Assembly: GCA_964035795.1 (NCBI GenBank)
Contig: OZ038323.1
Location: forward strand, 6,744,217 to 6,808,216
Length of the DNA: 64,000 nt
Direction of reading: 5' to 3'
Source: Pterobdella sp. o SKG-2022
Lineage: Eukaryota > Annelida > Clitellata > Hirudinida > Piscicolidae
Shown here: positions 28,930 to 42,149 of the stretch, piece after piece
Layout of the letters: the number at the start of each line of letters is the position of its first letter
How positions within the stretch are numbered: position 1 is the first letter of the stretch
Made by a program: the position numbers and the translations under genes
Notes under the pieces: generated by a model
The model's input: only the letters and a program-made list of their open reading frames with translations
What the model was told of the DNA's origin: nothing
Databases searched by the model: none

Positions 28930-29390
28930 GTAGTTAATGCCGATCGTAAATTGGTGCAGTCACTTTTATGTTCGTTTTATTACCATAGACGTCAGTAGGC
29001 ACACTACCTTTTACTTTTATGATCTCATCGTTGGGAAAACGCAAAATATTGACACAATTTGTCGTGCTTTTCGTGTGACTTTAATGCCCTTTTAACGATG
29101 TTTTTAAGTACCGTACGAAGCACTTAAGATAAATGTTACGATCTAGAAAGTTTTATTAAGCAGTACTGATAGAATAATAAAAAAGACATAAAAATAATCA
29201 AAGTATCACTGAAATGGTTTACTGAACTACCTGGCGGATATCAATTACATGCTCAAGTGAGTAAAATAAAATTAACTGATTGTTGAAAAAATTTGCTATC
29301 ATAGAAGACCCGGAAAGACTAAAAAAAGAAATATTGAAAAATTCTCAGCAACAACAAATCTGAAAAAAAATTGATAATAAAGTATTGCCA
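28930..29390 (+). promoter_or_regulatory. Probable Ubx promoter / 5' untranslated region
   Basis: This stretch directly before the Ubx start codon is richer in G+C than the upstream DNA. A TCAGT initiator-like word sits at 28992-28996 (GTCAGTAGG), about 400 bases before the ATG, and no good TATA box is placed upstream of it. Drosophila Ubx also uses a TATA-less promoter with an initiator and a long 5' UTR. The exact transcription start is a guess; an upstream non-coding exon is also possible. Confidence 0.3.
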
Positions 29391-30384
29391 ATGATGATGA
29401 TGAATCCATATTACGGTTCGAGCTCTTTCGGCTCACCACCATCTCTCGTCACTCCACCATCCCGTCAATTCATCCACCCCCATCTCGGCACCGATGTGCA
29501 AGGAAATGATGCTCGAGGTATCAGGATGTTGCATCATCATCACCCCAATTCCAACCATAATGGCATGGGATTTTCTGACTCACTATTTTCAAGACAGTTT
29601 TACGGACCAGATCTCATGACTGACGTAAATGGCGTAACTTCAGGGGGGAATTATGGGGATATTGATAATGGTTTGTTGAGAAATGACTACCCTGATCGAC
29701 TTGGCGGTATGGGGACGATAAAACCGTTTTCAAGCCACTCCATGATGATTCCACATTTGAGAAGAAACCAATCATTAGATGAATCTGAAAACTTAATGGA
29801 GACTAGAAACGATGACGATGTGATGGAAGGAAGGTATAACCCCCACTCGTTAATGCGCTCACATCAAAACAATAGTTTGCAGGGCATGCATAACAATTCA
29901 ACTAACACCAATCTAATGAGCCCTATGTCCCATCTCAGCGGCATGAGTCACCAAGCCCACCACCCCATGCTCGATGACTCTTATGAAAACAGACTCAGTC
30001 ATTCTTTAAATCCACCATCCTGCACCAGTTCAAACCCTTCAGGAAGATTCATGTCACCCCATCTCCATAATAATAACACATCTTGGAGACAAACGCACTT
30101 ACTACAAAGCAATCATAACACACCAAGTATTCATAGCCCAAATAATAACCATAAAGGAAATTCCCCGTTGAAATCACAAACGATTATCCAATCAACAAAG
30201 TCTGATGACCAATTCTCTTCGTCTCCTACTAACACTCCTACCAACGATTCCAACAATACGGTCTCTACTTCAACTTCACTATCGAGAAACACTAACTCTA
30301 ACACTACTAACAGTATCTCGAACAGTTCCAACAGTAACAGTGGCAATAATAATGTCCCATTCTATCCATGGATGAGCGTTGTGG
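29391..30384 (+). CDS. Ubx: Ultrabithorax-type Hox protein, exon 1 (N-terminal region and YPWM)
   Basis: First coding exon of a 446-residue Hox transcription factor; the full CDS joins 29391-30384, 30935-31022 and 31186-31444. The protein would bind DNA in the nucleus and specify trunk segment identity. Residues 1-331 are encoded here: low complexity, rich in His, Asn, Ser and Met, ending in FYPWMSVVG, the Exd-binding hexapeptide (YPWM at residues 325-328). The start is the first of four ATGs in a row; the frame is open upstream only through TTG and CCA codons to a TGA at 29361-29363. NPYYGSS just after the start is at best a weak echo of the N-terminal motif of Ubx proteins. The exon ends in phase 1 at G|GTTAGT; reading on meets TAG at 30387. 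FYPWM-x-V-G followed by [13 protein letters not shown] across the splice is Ubx-like. Antp is the main alternative (see exon 3). Confidence 0.88.
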
Positions 30385-30934
30385 GTTAGTGGAGAGGCTG
30401 ATGCATTATTAAATTAGCGATAAAACAGTACCATCAAATATTCATGTGTATGAAGCTATTGATTTATTTGAAATATATTTTTCGTTTTCTCACAAATTAA
30501 TGGCAAACAGTTTCAGTTTTTATTTAAAAATAAATCAAAACTAGATAATAATGTTAATTTGACCATTCAAAAAGTTCAAATCCAAATAGGAAATTGAGTG
30601 TTTTTACACAAATTTTGTTCATTAATGCTTTTTAATTCACCAGCATTTACAAAGAAACAAGAATGAATTAATAATTTAATTAACCACAATGTTAACATTT
30701 AAAAATTTTCTTTAAATTTGAATTTCATTTCAAAACTCAACACAAACGAATAAGGTTTGCGCACATATTTATACACAAAGTACACAATAAATTTGCTATC
30801 AATCACCCTGTATCGCTGTGTATGCGAATGGATCTTTGAGAATATGTAAATTTTTTTAAAGAAATATAGAATGTACTGCTTTAAAAAAAAACAAATTAAA
30901 TATATATGTTGAATATTATCGAATTTAATTCCAG
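30385..30934 (+). other. Ubx: Ubx intron 1
   Basis: Phase 1 intron of 550 bases between the YPWM and the homeodomain, the usual place for an intron in Hox genes. Donor G|GTTAGT, acceptor TTCCAG|GT. It is very short compared with the Drosophila Ubx intron (tens of kb, with microexons); no extra in-frame microexon is evident, so the linker is fixed at nine residues. A transcript that kept this intron would stop at codon 333, directly after the hexapeptide. Confidence 0.85.
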
Positions 30935-31022
30935 GTCCCAATTCTTCCCAACGTAGAAGAGGAAGGCAAACTTATAGTAGATACCAGACTTTAGAACTCG
31001 AGAAAGAATTCCAATTCAACAG
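30935..31022 (+). CDS. Ubx: Ubx exon 2: linker end and homeodomain residues 1-24
   Basis: 88-base exon encoding the end of the linker (PNSSQ) and the N-terminal arm and helix 1 of the homeodomain, [20 protein letters not shown] followed by QFN and the first two bases of Arg24. The homeodomain starts at residue 338. GRQTY and LELEKEF are the arm and helix 1 of central Hox proteins. The exon ends in the middle of codon 24 (AG|G). Residues 21-24 are QFNR, as in Antp/Scr (FNR), not the TNH or FNH of most arthropod Ubx proteins. Confidence 0.92.
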
Positions 31023-31444
<422 letters not shown>

Positions 31445-31598
31445 AAATTTAGAAAATTTTTTCTAAATTTTCAATAGATTTAAGTGATATTGCAGATTGG
31501 TTAAGATGAACCACTCTTTAAATCAGTTTTGAAGACTGAGCTTTTCTCTTCAATCAAAATTGTATATATCTGAAGCAGTAAAAACATCTGCATTCATA

Positions 31599-31604
31599 AA
31601 TAAA
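31599..31604 (+). terminator. Candidate Ubx polyadenylation signal
   Basis: AATAAA 155 bases after the Ubx stop codon, followed within 20 bases by a GT-rich stretch (tttgttgacgttttgt). It is the first good AATAAA after the stop. AATAAA is common by chance in such A+T-rich DNA, so a longer 3' UTR is quite possible. Confidence 0.35.
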
Positions 31605-34600
31605 TTTGTTGACGTTTTGTATTAATTGATGGCTGTGAATTTGCTAGATGACTAATGAGTAATTTTATATTATGTTTCTTCAAATACAGTTAGAATTTTG
31701 TGCAATATAAAACAAATTTTTTCTATCTACTTGATTGGCTAGGTGTCCACACAGTTCATATGAAAGGTTCTCAAAATATTGATGAAGACAAAAAATCACC
31801 AACGTACCATAACTTCATCTCAATTTTTACTCTATTAAACTTTTTATTAGTTTTTTATCGTTATTGTTGTTGTTCGTGTTGTCAGCGACATTTAAACTGC
31901 TATTTGTACCCATAATTTTTGCTGGTGTGTCGTGTTTGTGTCAAAGGAAAGAATCATTTATTTTATATCTTTTTGCAACCATGACAATCAACATTAAATG
32001 AAATAAGTTTAAAGCATAATTTTGTTTCGTTATTTGAGTTGGGTAAATTTTATAATGACAACTATCACTTGTGAAAAATTATTGGTTTCTATTACTGTTG
32101 ATCACAGCTTTAGTTCGACAATTTCAATTCATTCAATAAAATTTCAAATTTATATTTCAGTTTTTCATATTAGTTTTTTTTTGGAAAAATAAATTTTTTT
32201 TTGAGTGAAACCTTCAAAAGAAAAAAATATTTGATAAAATTCAGAGAGAAACATTACAAATTATTTTTTCCTGCATGTCAGTAGCCCACCTAAGGGAATC
32301 GTATCACACCACAGTGCATTTATGATTTGAATTGAAAAATCTATTAAATAACAAAGTCGAATAAAGTAAATTATATTTTCAAATAGCTGTCGAAATATCA
32401 TATTTCCAAAAATATTTATGTTTGAAATTATATTTCAAAAATTTTGTTTATATAACATAAATCACCGAAAAAAGCATTGGATCGATACTTGGACATTGAC
32501 AAAGCAAGCTGATGAAAAGTTATAAAACTAACTTTAATCTTGAATTTTTATACATTAAATCATCAAAAATATATTTGCATCATGAATCATTATACATATA
32601 GTGTGATATATCGTTTTATAATGTATTACGGCCGATTTTGTACACCTGTCACCATCCCATCTTATCAATCTTCTTAATCAGTTCAAAGAACTTTTATCAA
32701 CATGTCACCTCCACGCGCTGTACATAATAAATCGAAATTACCTCTCAATCAGTTTTTAGCGAATATTTTTGGTGTTCTATGCCAGGATCCATGTTTGAGA
32801 AATAGCAATTTCTTTATGTTAGAATTCTAACCCTTATTAATTAATATACTTCGGGTTTGAAGGTTTCAACAAAGAAATAAGTATTGCAAAGCTTCTTTCT
32901 CTATTAGTCGTAGCCGCCAGTTAAAAAAATACAACGTTTAAATATTGAAAAAGCCTTAAATCCGAAAAAAAACGTTCTAGTAACCGAAAAATCTCAAGAA
33001 ACAAATCAGGATAGTTTGGTGAAAATAGACTGAGACTGTCTGAAAGAATATGAGAAGAGGAAGTGCAGTGGTCAAAGGTGTTGATGCAAGGCTCACGTAG
33101 AGTTATGGTGTGGGTGAATAAATCTCTAGTGAAATAATTGAACTGTTATTTTTGGGACTACTTTCTGAATCGATGCGTGCCTTAAGTTCTCCCTCACACA
33201 TACCACTTCATTTGCACTTTCTCATGAATTTTAGATCAGATCCTTTTTGACGTAATAGCATAGACTAATATAAATTTTTCAAACAAAATGTAACAATTTC
33301 AACAATGCAAACCTGTATTAACAGAATGGACATATGAACATTTTTACACATGTAACTATGAAAAGTAACGAAAACAATATTTTTGAACTGTTGCGAGATA
33401 GGGGTGAAAATAAAGTATAAAACCAAATAGAAAACTTTTTTTAAATGTAAATTAATCCTGAACTGAATTTGAGTGGTTTTTGCTGTCAAATATTTTAAAA
33501 TCATAATTTAATAGACGCCAATAATTATATTTTTCAGTTGATAACAGCTATATGAAAGATTAGGGAAATATGATATACCTCACAAAAGTAGAAACCAGTC
33601 ATTAAGTATAAAGATCCTTTTGTTAATGATAATCAAATCAAAACTTAAAGGGATGATCAAAGACAATTTCAGAAGGTGCTACCAGGCATTAAACTAAATT
33701 GTGTTTGTAGTTATTATAATTCAATTGTAAACTTTCACAGTTAAAATAATAATATAATTACCATATTTCAGTATGTACATGAAAAATAAAATTTAAACAT
33801 AATATTTGAAATTTTCAAACATAATTCAAATCGAATTCTGATCCTTAATATTTTTTTGTTTAAATTATAGTCAGAACATAGATGAAAACAAAATAATGAA
33901 AAAAAATTCATTTCATTCATGAAAAATTTTTTGAGAATTCGCTGCAACAAAGGAGTGATATTAAAATTCCGACTGATGATGATAAGGAATGTTTGTGGTG
34001 CTGGAACTCGTCACTGTCAACGCTGTCGTCTGAAGGGATTCAACACAACCAGGTGCGGTCTTATAAACAATCACATAGGTGATGGAAAGGTGGAGAAATT
34101 TATTTCACTAATGCTCAATATTTAGCTTTTTGTTGAAGAATTTTTATGTGAGAATATATAAATTATATGCACTACCAATATTTTGAAATTATTTCAAGAA
34201 TCAGAAAAAATGTTGAAATATTTTGTTATAATAATTTAATTTTAAAATAATTCTAGAAATTAAGGCTGATGATATTTTATAAATAATTATTTCACATATG
34301 AAACAATTAGAAATTTCATGGGAGTAAATGAGGTTAGAAAAAATAATCACGACAAGAAACGTTTGACACGGTAACCGAATGACAACAAAATTATGTGTTC
34401 TACTGTTACCAAAGTGGTATTTTTGTCATCAATGCTGTCACAACCTTCCGTTTTTACAATGGTGGATAAGCAAATAATTTATTTGAAAAATTTTATATCG
34501 TGAAAACTGAGTAAATTGAAAAAGACCACATGAAGTTTAATAGTCAAAAATAAATTAGGATGTTTGTTTCCAATTATGTGCAAAAGAAACATTTAAAATC

Positions 34601-37239
34601 CCCTTTATCATCATCATTCATGTAACTATTTTTAGTATCATGATTGTAAAATTATTTTGGAAATTTTTTGAAATATAACACTTGAGAATTATATATAAAG
34701 CTTGGGTAACAACGTGATAAAATTACTGTACCCGGTTTGAAATTATCGTAACACTGATTTTTGAGATTTTTAATCTTAACATATTATGTATTATGTGATC
34801 TGTCACAATAATCAAGTAAATAAGGAATAAAGAAATCAATTAGAAATATCCAAGTTAACAAACAAGCAAAAATTTAATGATGCATCTCAAATAAAAAACA
34901 TTTCCATTGATTTTTGAGTAAAAATTAATAATTGAGTTTCTATATTTCAAACGAAAACTCAAACTCATCGTTTATATTTAAAGCTCTTCTCAAATAAAAA
35001 TCGTTGAAATGACGTACCCAAAATACACCCATTGTCGTATTCGATTTTTAACCTTAAATGACCGCAAAGTTCCTTTTCAAAATTTTATAAAGGGGTTATT
35101 TAACTTATCAATTAAGTATTTTGAGTCGAATAAACCTAACCAAATATTTGAGTGTTTTTTGATTTCGTTGTTCTTCAAAGTCCATTTATGCTTACACCAC
35201 TGCTCTGATCATGCCCGGTCATATGCTTTTGAAAATATGATGATTTACCAATATATTTATGATACTGTTGAGTTATTTTTACTTTGATGCCGCAACTTTT
35301 CCAAATGAAGCAAGAGTTCACATACCAATCCCATCGAACATTAATCAAATGAAATTGATTGACAACACAATACAAATATTTGATAACTAAATACCTCATA
35401 TTGAAATTTATCTTAATTTTCTGACAAATGCTCGCGACCATTAAATAATAAGATCACTTAAAATATAGTTAAATATTTATATAAAATCATAGTTGCTAAT
35501 GTTTTATGAATATATTAAACAAGTTTTTGAAAATTTTGTTTAAATTACGTATTAAAAAGGTATTTATGAGCGATGTCTAACAAAATTAAACAATTAAACT
35601 CGATCAAGGTTCTAACAAATAAAAATATTTACATCACTCTGGACAGCCATAACCTCATAAGTAATAAGACAAAAACTCGAAAAGTGAGAAAAACTTTTTA
35701 TCAATACACTGGGCTCAAAAACAACAACACATCCCACCTTTTTCTTCTCAATTATACATTTTATCAAAAGTATCTGGTCATGACGCTTAGAGACTTGTCC
35801 AAAAAAAAACATCAAAAGACACCTACTTAACGCACTAGCGTTTAGGTCTACTAGTCGATGAAATTGCTACCATTTCAGGGTACTAATTAAAATGACCTTC
35901 TTCTGTCCTCTGAGAAATCTTTAGCATTACTCCCCTCATTTCGATACAAAAACTCCACATGGGCTGTTTCATCAGTCTGCTCTCATTCGGCAAGTTACCT
36001 AAGAAAAAGTTTCATATGCAAAAAAACTATGAGACCTAGAACTGCTCGTTTGACTGTTCAATAAAAACACAAGGCCCATGCCTAAAGTGGAGGGATGAAA
36101 AAAAGATTGGAAGCTGAAAGATGACAACAAATGCAGCGTAAACAAATTGAGTTAAATGTTATACAAAAACCCTGATAGAATTTTATAAAATATAAATAAT
36201 CATACACCCTTATCTCGTTATAGTTGTAGTTGGAAAGAACTTATTCAAAAATTAGACGTAATTTTGTTGTTGTGAATATAAACAAAAAATTGTTAGCATT
36301 ACTTTTATTATTCGTTAAAGTTTTAAAATGAGAGATTCACTTTAATAAGAGAAAAATCTTTTGTCAAATTTAATTGTTTCGAAAAAAAAATTTTTAATAT
36401 GTTGATTTTATAAAATAAAATTTTTATTAAATTCAAATTCTATTTACTAACTAGTTCCATCGAGTAGGAATTTTGAATGCCTATAAGAAAGTAAAAATTT
36501 GAAAATTGGTTAATAATTAATTATTTAATAAATCAATCAAACGATTTTTCATAGAAATATCGGTTACTGAAAACTAGTAAGAATTTTATTTTTAGAAATT
36601 CAAAAAATGATTTGAAAATGTTTGAATAATTAACATATGATAATATTGCTTCGTCAAGTATTACTTAATACGCGTTAAAATTGTATATTTATGATAAAGT
36701 TCAAATACAAAAGTATGAGTTTGACGAAAAATTAAAAATTCTAAATATAAAAGCTCATTTTTATAGTTGACACAAGACATCAGAAACAAATTGTAATAAT
36801 TTCTATAATTGCTCGCCTTCTCCAATGCATAATGTTTAGCTTCCCAAAAAATTAAAAACAAACATGATGAATGATTGAAAATTATAACATAATAATTTTC
36901 ATTTCCAGAAAAATCTTTATTTTGGGAAAAAATTGATTTATCTCTGGAATCGATAAATCAATCTCAATTAAAATAATTTTTATATAGTTTACATAAATGC
37001 AAAAAAATTTTTTTTAAACAACCGGTACTCAAGTATCTGACTTTCATAAAATATGCCTTTTTATTGCACCTTTTATCAATACTAATAAAAATATTCATCA
37101 AAATAATATCACTACTAGCGAATTTTAGAAAACATTTTTGTCTATTCGTGCATAAACTCAATAATGAATAAACCAGTAAATTTTTCTTTTTCAGATTTTT
37201 TATTTTTTGACGTCATTTTTCTCAGTCCCTGAAAATGCA
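31605..37239. other. Ubx 3' flank: no gene recognised
   Basis: In an ancestral cluster Antp would follow Ubx here. No homeobox fragment (no codons for KIWFQNRR on either strand) is visible. Slightly G+C-richer patches occur at about 32620-32730, 33030-33210 and 33970-34100, without recognisable coding content. All open frames are short. Confidence 0.5.
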
Positions 37240-37278
37240 TACATAACTGATATTCAGTAACTGAATATCAGTTATGTA
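37240..37278. repeat. Perfect inverted repeat, 19-base arms, 1-base spacer
   Basis: Arms 37240-37258 and 37260-37278 are exact reverse complements (core ACATAACTGATATTCAGT and its complement) around a single A at 37259. It would form a near-perfect hairpin or cruciform. Such a long exact palindrome is unexpected by chance. No function can be assigned; the remnant of a transposon end or a protein-binding palindrome are both possible. Confidence 0.85.
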
Positions 37279-38196
37279 ATTATGGACTTTATGTAAAAAT
37301 GTACTTATGACGTTGTACTTTATCCAACTTAACACCTGTATATTTTCACGTCTTGAGCTATTATTTAACGAGATGCTCTTACGGCTACTTATGAAAATGA
37401 TTAATCTTATAATGATCATCACGAAAAAAATTTTTCTGCAAATTGGCAAAGAAATTTGTTTTTTTTTGATCCATGAGCACTGTCAAGAAATTTGTAATTA
37501 GTTTTTTGTCTGGTTTGGGTATTCATAGACCTTAATACTTTTTTCATTAAAAATATTTCAACTTTAGCTCGTTTCTAATAGCTTACTAACTACTTTTTCA
37601 GTTCATTCATAGCTGTCAAATTTTAATTTTTCTTTCGCTTCAAATAATAGGATAGATTTTTTTAATTATTATGATAAGACGTTATTGACTAAAATATTGA
37701 GCTGCTTCAAAATTTTTGATATTTTTTGATATTTTAGAGCGAGACTTCTTTGGCTGATCGTGAAGAATTTTACTGCTTTATCAGGCTCGATCACGGTTTA
37801 TGCCAAAAATTAGCACTTGTTTCATAAATTGTTTTTGCTCTATTTGAATTTGTTGCAAACGCTTCCAGCTCAATGAGAAATCGTTTAATTACATAAAAGT
37901 TTTATATTGCTTCATTAAAAAAAGCACAACTTTGTTTGCCACGAGGTTATTTATTATATAAATATCGTTATTGTTTTAAAATTAGATAAAAAAATCACGA
38001 TAAACCGATCAACTTAATTGAGATTATTCAAATTGAGCAACAAGCTATCATGCATCAGAATTATAATGCGAGCCACATTGTTCTAATAATGATCCAACAA
38101 TTTCACTCGTGTCTAGTCACATTTTAAGAAATTCCTCTTTAGTCATACCCTGCACCACTTTTATTTTGTACATTATTTCAAAACACTTGTCTTAAG

Positions 38197-38331
38197 TATA
38201 ATAGAAACAAACACTAAGGTTTACTGAGAAACTTAATACACGAAGCTTTTCACTAGATAATGTAAGATACTCTTGCGAAAACCTTCGTGTAATAAGTTTC
38301 TCACTAAACCTTGGTGTTTGTTTCTATTATA
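38197..38331. repeat. Long imperfect inverted repeat (about 55-base arms)
   Basis: Arm 1 (38197-38251, starting TATAATAGAAACAAACAC) and arm 2 (38277-38331, ending GTGTTTGTTTCTATTATA) are reverse complements with only a few mismatches, separated by about 25 bases. The structure ends about 15 bases before the LINE fragment. It looks like a foldback/MITE-type element or an inverted duplication at a transposon insertion. A microRNA precursor is less likely given the length and near-perfect pairing, but an siRNA-producing hairpin cannot be excluded. Confidence 0.8.
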
Positions 38332-38345
38332 TTATTTTCGGCTGT

Positions 38346-39230
38346 TTTACGTCAACTTGTCTGATGGTAAAGTGGATTGGCAGAAGCACAAAACCCCTTT
38401 TGAAACTCCCTCAAGGTGATAAACTTTCACCAATTCTTTTCACAGTTTACTTGGAAGCAGCACTGCGCATTTTCATGTCAAAAGTAACAAATCATGTAAA
38501 GTTAAATCACAGCTACACACACTTACAACCATTTACACAATCAAAAATGGTAGGATATGCTGACGATCTAGATTTCATTGGTAGAGACAAACAGCAACTA
38601 CTCAACCTAGCAAACAAACTGGAAGATGTATTCTCGAACTGGAACCTCGAAGTCAATACCGACAAGACGGATCTCATCAAAATGTCAAAACCACAAAATG
38701 CCTAGAAAACGAGCAAAAAACTAGGTTATTTCCTTCAAGACAAAAAAGATAGTGATGAGTATATTATGGAAAATATACATGAAACGGTAAAAGCTAAAAA
38801 TAAGCAAAAAATCCGAGTGTATAATTACTATGTTGAACCAGTTCACACTTAAAACTCTTCAGCATGGGCAGTCAAAAAAAATATGCATTCCACCGCAAAC
38901 AGCTTAAGAGAGTATCTACTATCCCAATAGAATCAGCATTAAAAAACTATACGAAAGAACCAATAGCATAGCCTTCTCAGTTAAAATTGCAAATGCAAGA
39001 TGGAGGTTGTTGGGACATATCCTAAGAAGATTCCAGGCTATAAAGCAGTTCTATGACACTTCATATTAGAAAAAATTACTAGGCAGACCTCTAACCACCC
39101 TACCACAGACATTGAAAAAATACAACTTGAAAACTCAAAAGATTTCAAAACTATTTTTTTTGTTGTCCAACAGAAATGTTCCTGGAGAGAGTTACCAAAG
39201 AAAAACTCTACGACTAGGAGTATTATTCTT
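38346..39230 (+). mobile_element. Decayed LINE (non-LTR retrotransposon), 3' part of the reverse transcriptase ORF
   Basis: The frame 38364-38705 has reverse transcriptase motifs: LPQGDKLSPILFT (RT block 4) and GYADDLDFIG, with the catalytic YADD of block 5. After an internal TAG at 38703 the same frame goes on with KKLGYFLQDKKDSDEY, then IRVYNYYVEPVHT, a second stop at 38850, and NSSAWAVKKN. Beyond a frameshift near 38910 follow YYPNRISIKKLYERTNS, ANARWRLLGHILRR and LLGRPLTTLPQTLKKY, typical of the region after the RT domain of many LINEs. The 5' part (endonuclease, RT blocks 0-3) is missing, as in 5'-truncated LINE copies. Two stops and a frameshift make it inactive. It lies in the gap between Ubx and Dfd; transposons are usually scarce in intact Hox clusters. 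Confidence 0.88.
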
Positions 39231-42149
39231 ATTATTACATGGATTGTGAAGGAGTTGTTGGCCTCCACCACTATAAATCTCGGTGGAACAACAAGCCTTT
39301 TGAAATTGTTTTGATGGCTGGATGAAATCGTAGAATTGAAATTTATTTGGCTCGATCAATTCAAATATAAATAATTACTTATTTACCGTTTCAAGTTGTC
39401 CTTCTTAAAACTTCCAGTGAGCTGGCCATCAAATTACTTTCTATAATGTTTTTTGGGTTCATTCAAGTTTTATGTGTAGGTGAATATTTATTGTGTTCAG
39501 AATTTTTAGTGAATATATTTAGTGTATTATATGAAATCTAACCAAGTTGATAAAGAATTTTTTAAATCGAATCTTAAATTTTATTTAAAGCTCAAGATGG
39601 TAGAGTAACATTGAGAACTTAAATTTTTGATATATAACTCTAATATCAATGGAGTTTAAAAAGCTTCAGATTTAGATTTATATTCAAATATGAAAACCCT
39701 CTGACAAATTATACGCAATCTGAAAACTAGTCTGATTGAAGAATCTGTATTGAACATGCTAACAGTATCCTTTGGACTGTGTGAAGTTCCTGCAAATACG
39801 ATGTTTGAAAAATTATTCGAATTCACGTGATGGAGTGGTGTTATATGTTTTAGGAAAATTTTCAATACGGTCATATCAGGACTTGTGAGAAATAATATTT
39901 TCATCCTTTTAAAATGTTTCAAATTAGTGTTAAACAGTAGAATGATGTTTTAACTAAGATCATTGAGTTTGAATGAGATTTTTTTTTATGTTAATTGAAT
40001 ATGAAAACTTCAGTCAGAATTAATTCCTGAATAATAATATCAGTTTGATGAGATTAATTTTATATTTTGATGAAGCTTTGCCAAAAATGAAATTTTTAAA
40101 ATGCAAGATGCAAAATTAGTTTGTCTGAAAATAATACTTTCAAACTAAATACCATTTTTTTATATGCCATTTTTAGGCCAGTTATGGAAATAACATTGAA
40201 ATAATTTTATTGAAAAATGAGTTGTTTCAAAATTAGTTAATAACCAAATTTTGTTACCTATAGTCTTTGCTTAAACTGCTTCATAACCATAGTTACTGAA
40301 TAACTTTTTTTCGCTAATTTTTTTTAAGGCTAAAATTATAGCTACTTTTTGCTCAATAAATATACTAATTTTCCCATATTGATATTGCTCATAAGTACAG
40401 TTCCAGGTTTCATAATATATATAGTACCTATAAAAACATATCATTAGAGCGACTACAGTTCATACCAAATTTGTATATAGTAATTTTTCATATTATAATC
40501 ATAGTTTTTCCAATAAATTTGACCTTATAATTCTGAAAATATTTGAATAATATTATTCTTTACTTGATTAGTTTTCAAATAATTAAAAATTTTTTCGAAT
40601 ACTTAATATAGATCTTTAAATCTATCTTCGTGTAAAATTTTTAAACCTAAATTCATTAAATTGATTGTACACGTCTCAAACAGTGAAGAATTTTGATAAT
40701 GATTAACAGCCTCAGTTATTTATGAATATTCATTTTATTCTATGAATAGATATAAAGATTTCTAATTTCAATTGATCTATAAAATTATTTCTTTATCTCG
40801 AATTGATTATTTAATTTTTAGTCTTGATCGTTAGGGTCAGATGGTTTAGCATCAGACCTCTAGCGAATAATGAATTATTTCCGATATAACTTTTTACTCG
40901 CTTTGAAGTACCTCAATGAATTTAACTATATTAAGAAAATATTTCTTCTTTTGTCATATTTCAAATTATTTTTTTGTAAATTTATTATTATCAATCATTT
41001 ATTTATCAATCTGTGTATTTTTTTCCTCTGAATTATCATGCAATTTTTTCATAGAATTTATTTTTGGAACAGAAAATATAATGTTTTGAAATAAAGTTGA
41101 CATAAGATATTTAGACGTCTGAAAAACTCAAAATATTTCAAAAGAATTCAATTTTTGAAAATATATTTATACCGGTTTAGTTCTATAGAAATGATGCTTT
41201 ACTTGTTATATCAACACTAATTCAAATCAGTATGTGTATATATAGATAACAAAAAGAATTTCTTAAATTGGAGGTTCCATTGATGTAGATGAATATATTC
41301 TTACAAAAATAATCTTAATGAGTCGTTACTATGAACCCTATATTGTGTTTCATTCTAGTTGAAATACAAATTTGAAACTAATTTCAAATAAAATGACGGT
41401 ATAAAATAACCGGAAACAGTTTCACGAAAAGGAGGAGTTGAGAAGTAAATATTCAACGCTTGACTAAACACAAAATAGCATTTGGATGCAAATTTCTTGG
41501 AACAGATGGCAAAAAATCAACAACAAAACACTTTCCCAAAATTTAAAAATTACGATTTTTATTATTAAGCCAACGTGGAAATATTCAGAGATTTGCAATC
41601 GTTAGATCTCATTTTGTTCTGGTTATAACTTGAGATTATTTCATTCTCGAAAGCACTATACTTTTTTTGGAAATATTATGGAAGTGCTAAGAACTGGGTA
41701 GTTAATAAAATTACTCTTATATAATGCAGAATTTGAATTTATTTTTAAAACATCTCTATTGATAAACAGTACATGAACTTTGATGCTTACATTTCTTTTA
41801 TTCTTTTCAATAAATAAGGTTTTCAGTTGCATATATACACACGCCTACAAACACAGATTGTAACTTCATTTTGTGAGTTCTCAAAGTTTGAGAATAATTG
41901 TCTGTTATCCATTTAGTAAATATGTTTGGATAATTTAAACTGATCTCAAGCACAACAGAAGCATGCATTGATTTCAAGAAACCCTTTGCTTCAATATCTT
42001 CCTTTCATGTAAATAGATCAATTGATCAGATTACATGAATAACAGTACTTAGTATTTTTTTACGAATGAAAATAATGAGAAGCTTAAATTTTTAGATATT
42101 TGAAAATTGGCTTTTAGATTTTATAGATCATGAGAAATTCACTTAATGT
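39231..42149. other. Gene-free A+T-rich DNA
   Basis: No coding sequence, RNA gene or repeat of note is recognised. Short frames only. Confidence 0.5.

Noticed and set aside
33919..34125. CQRCRLKGF in a short frame, recalling the nuclear-receptor DNA-binding domain (CxxCRLKKC)
   Set aside because: No other zinc-finger cysteines or P-box in any frame nearby; chance resemblance.
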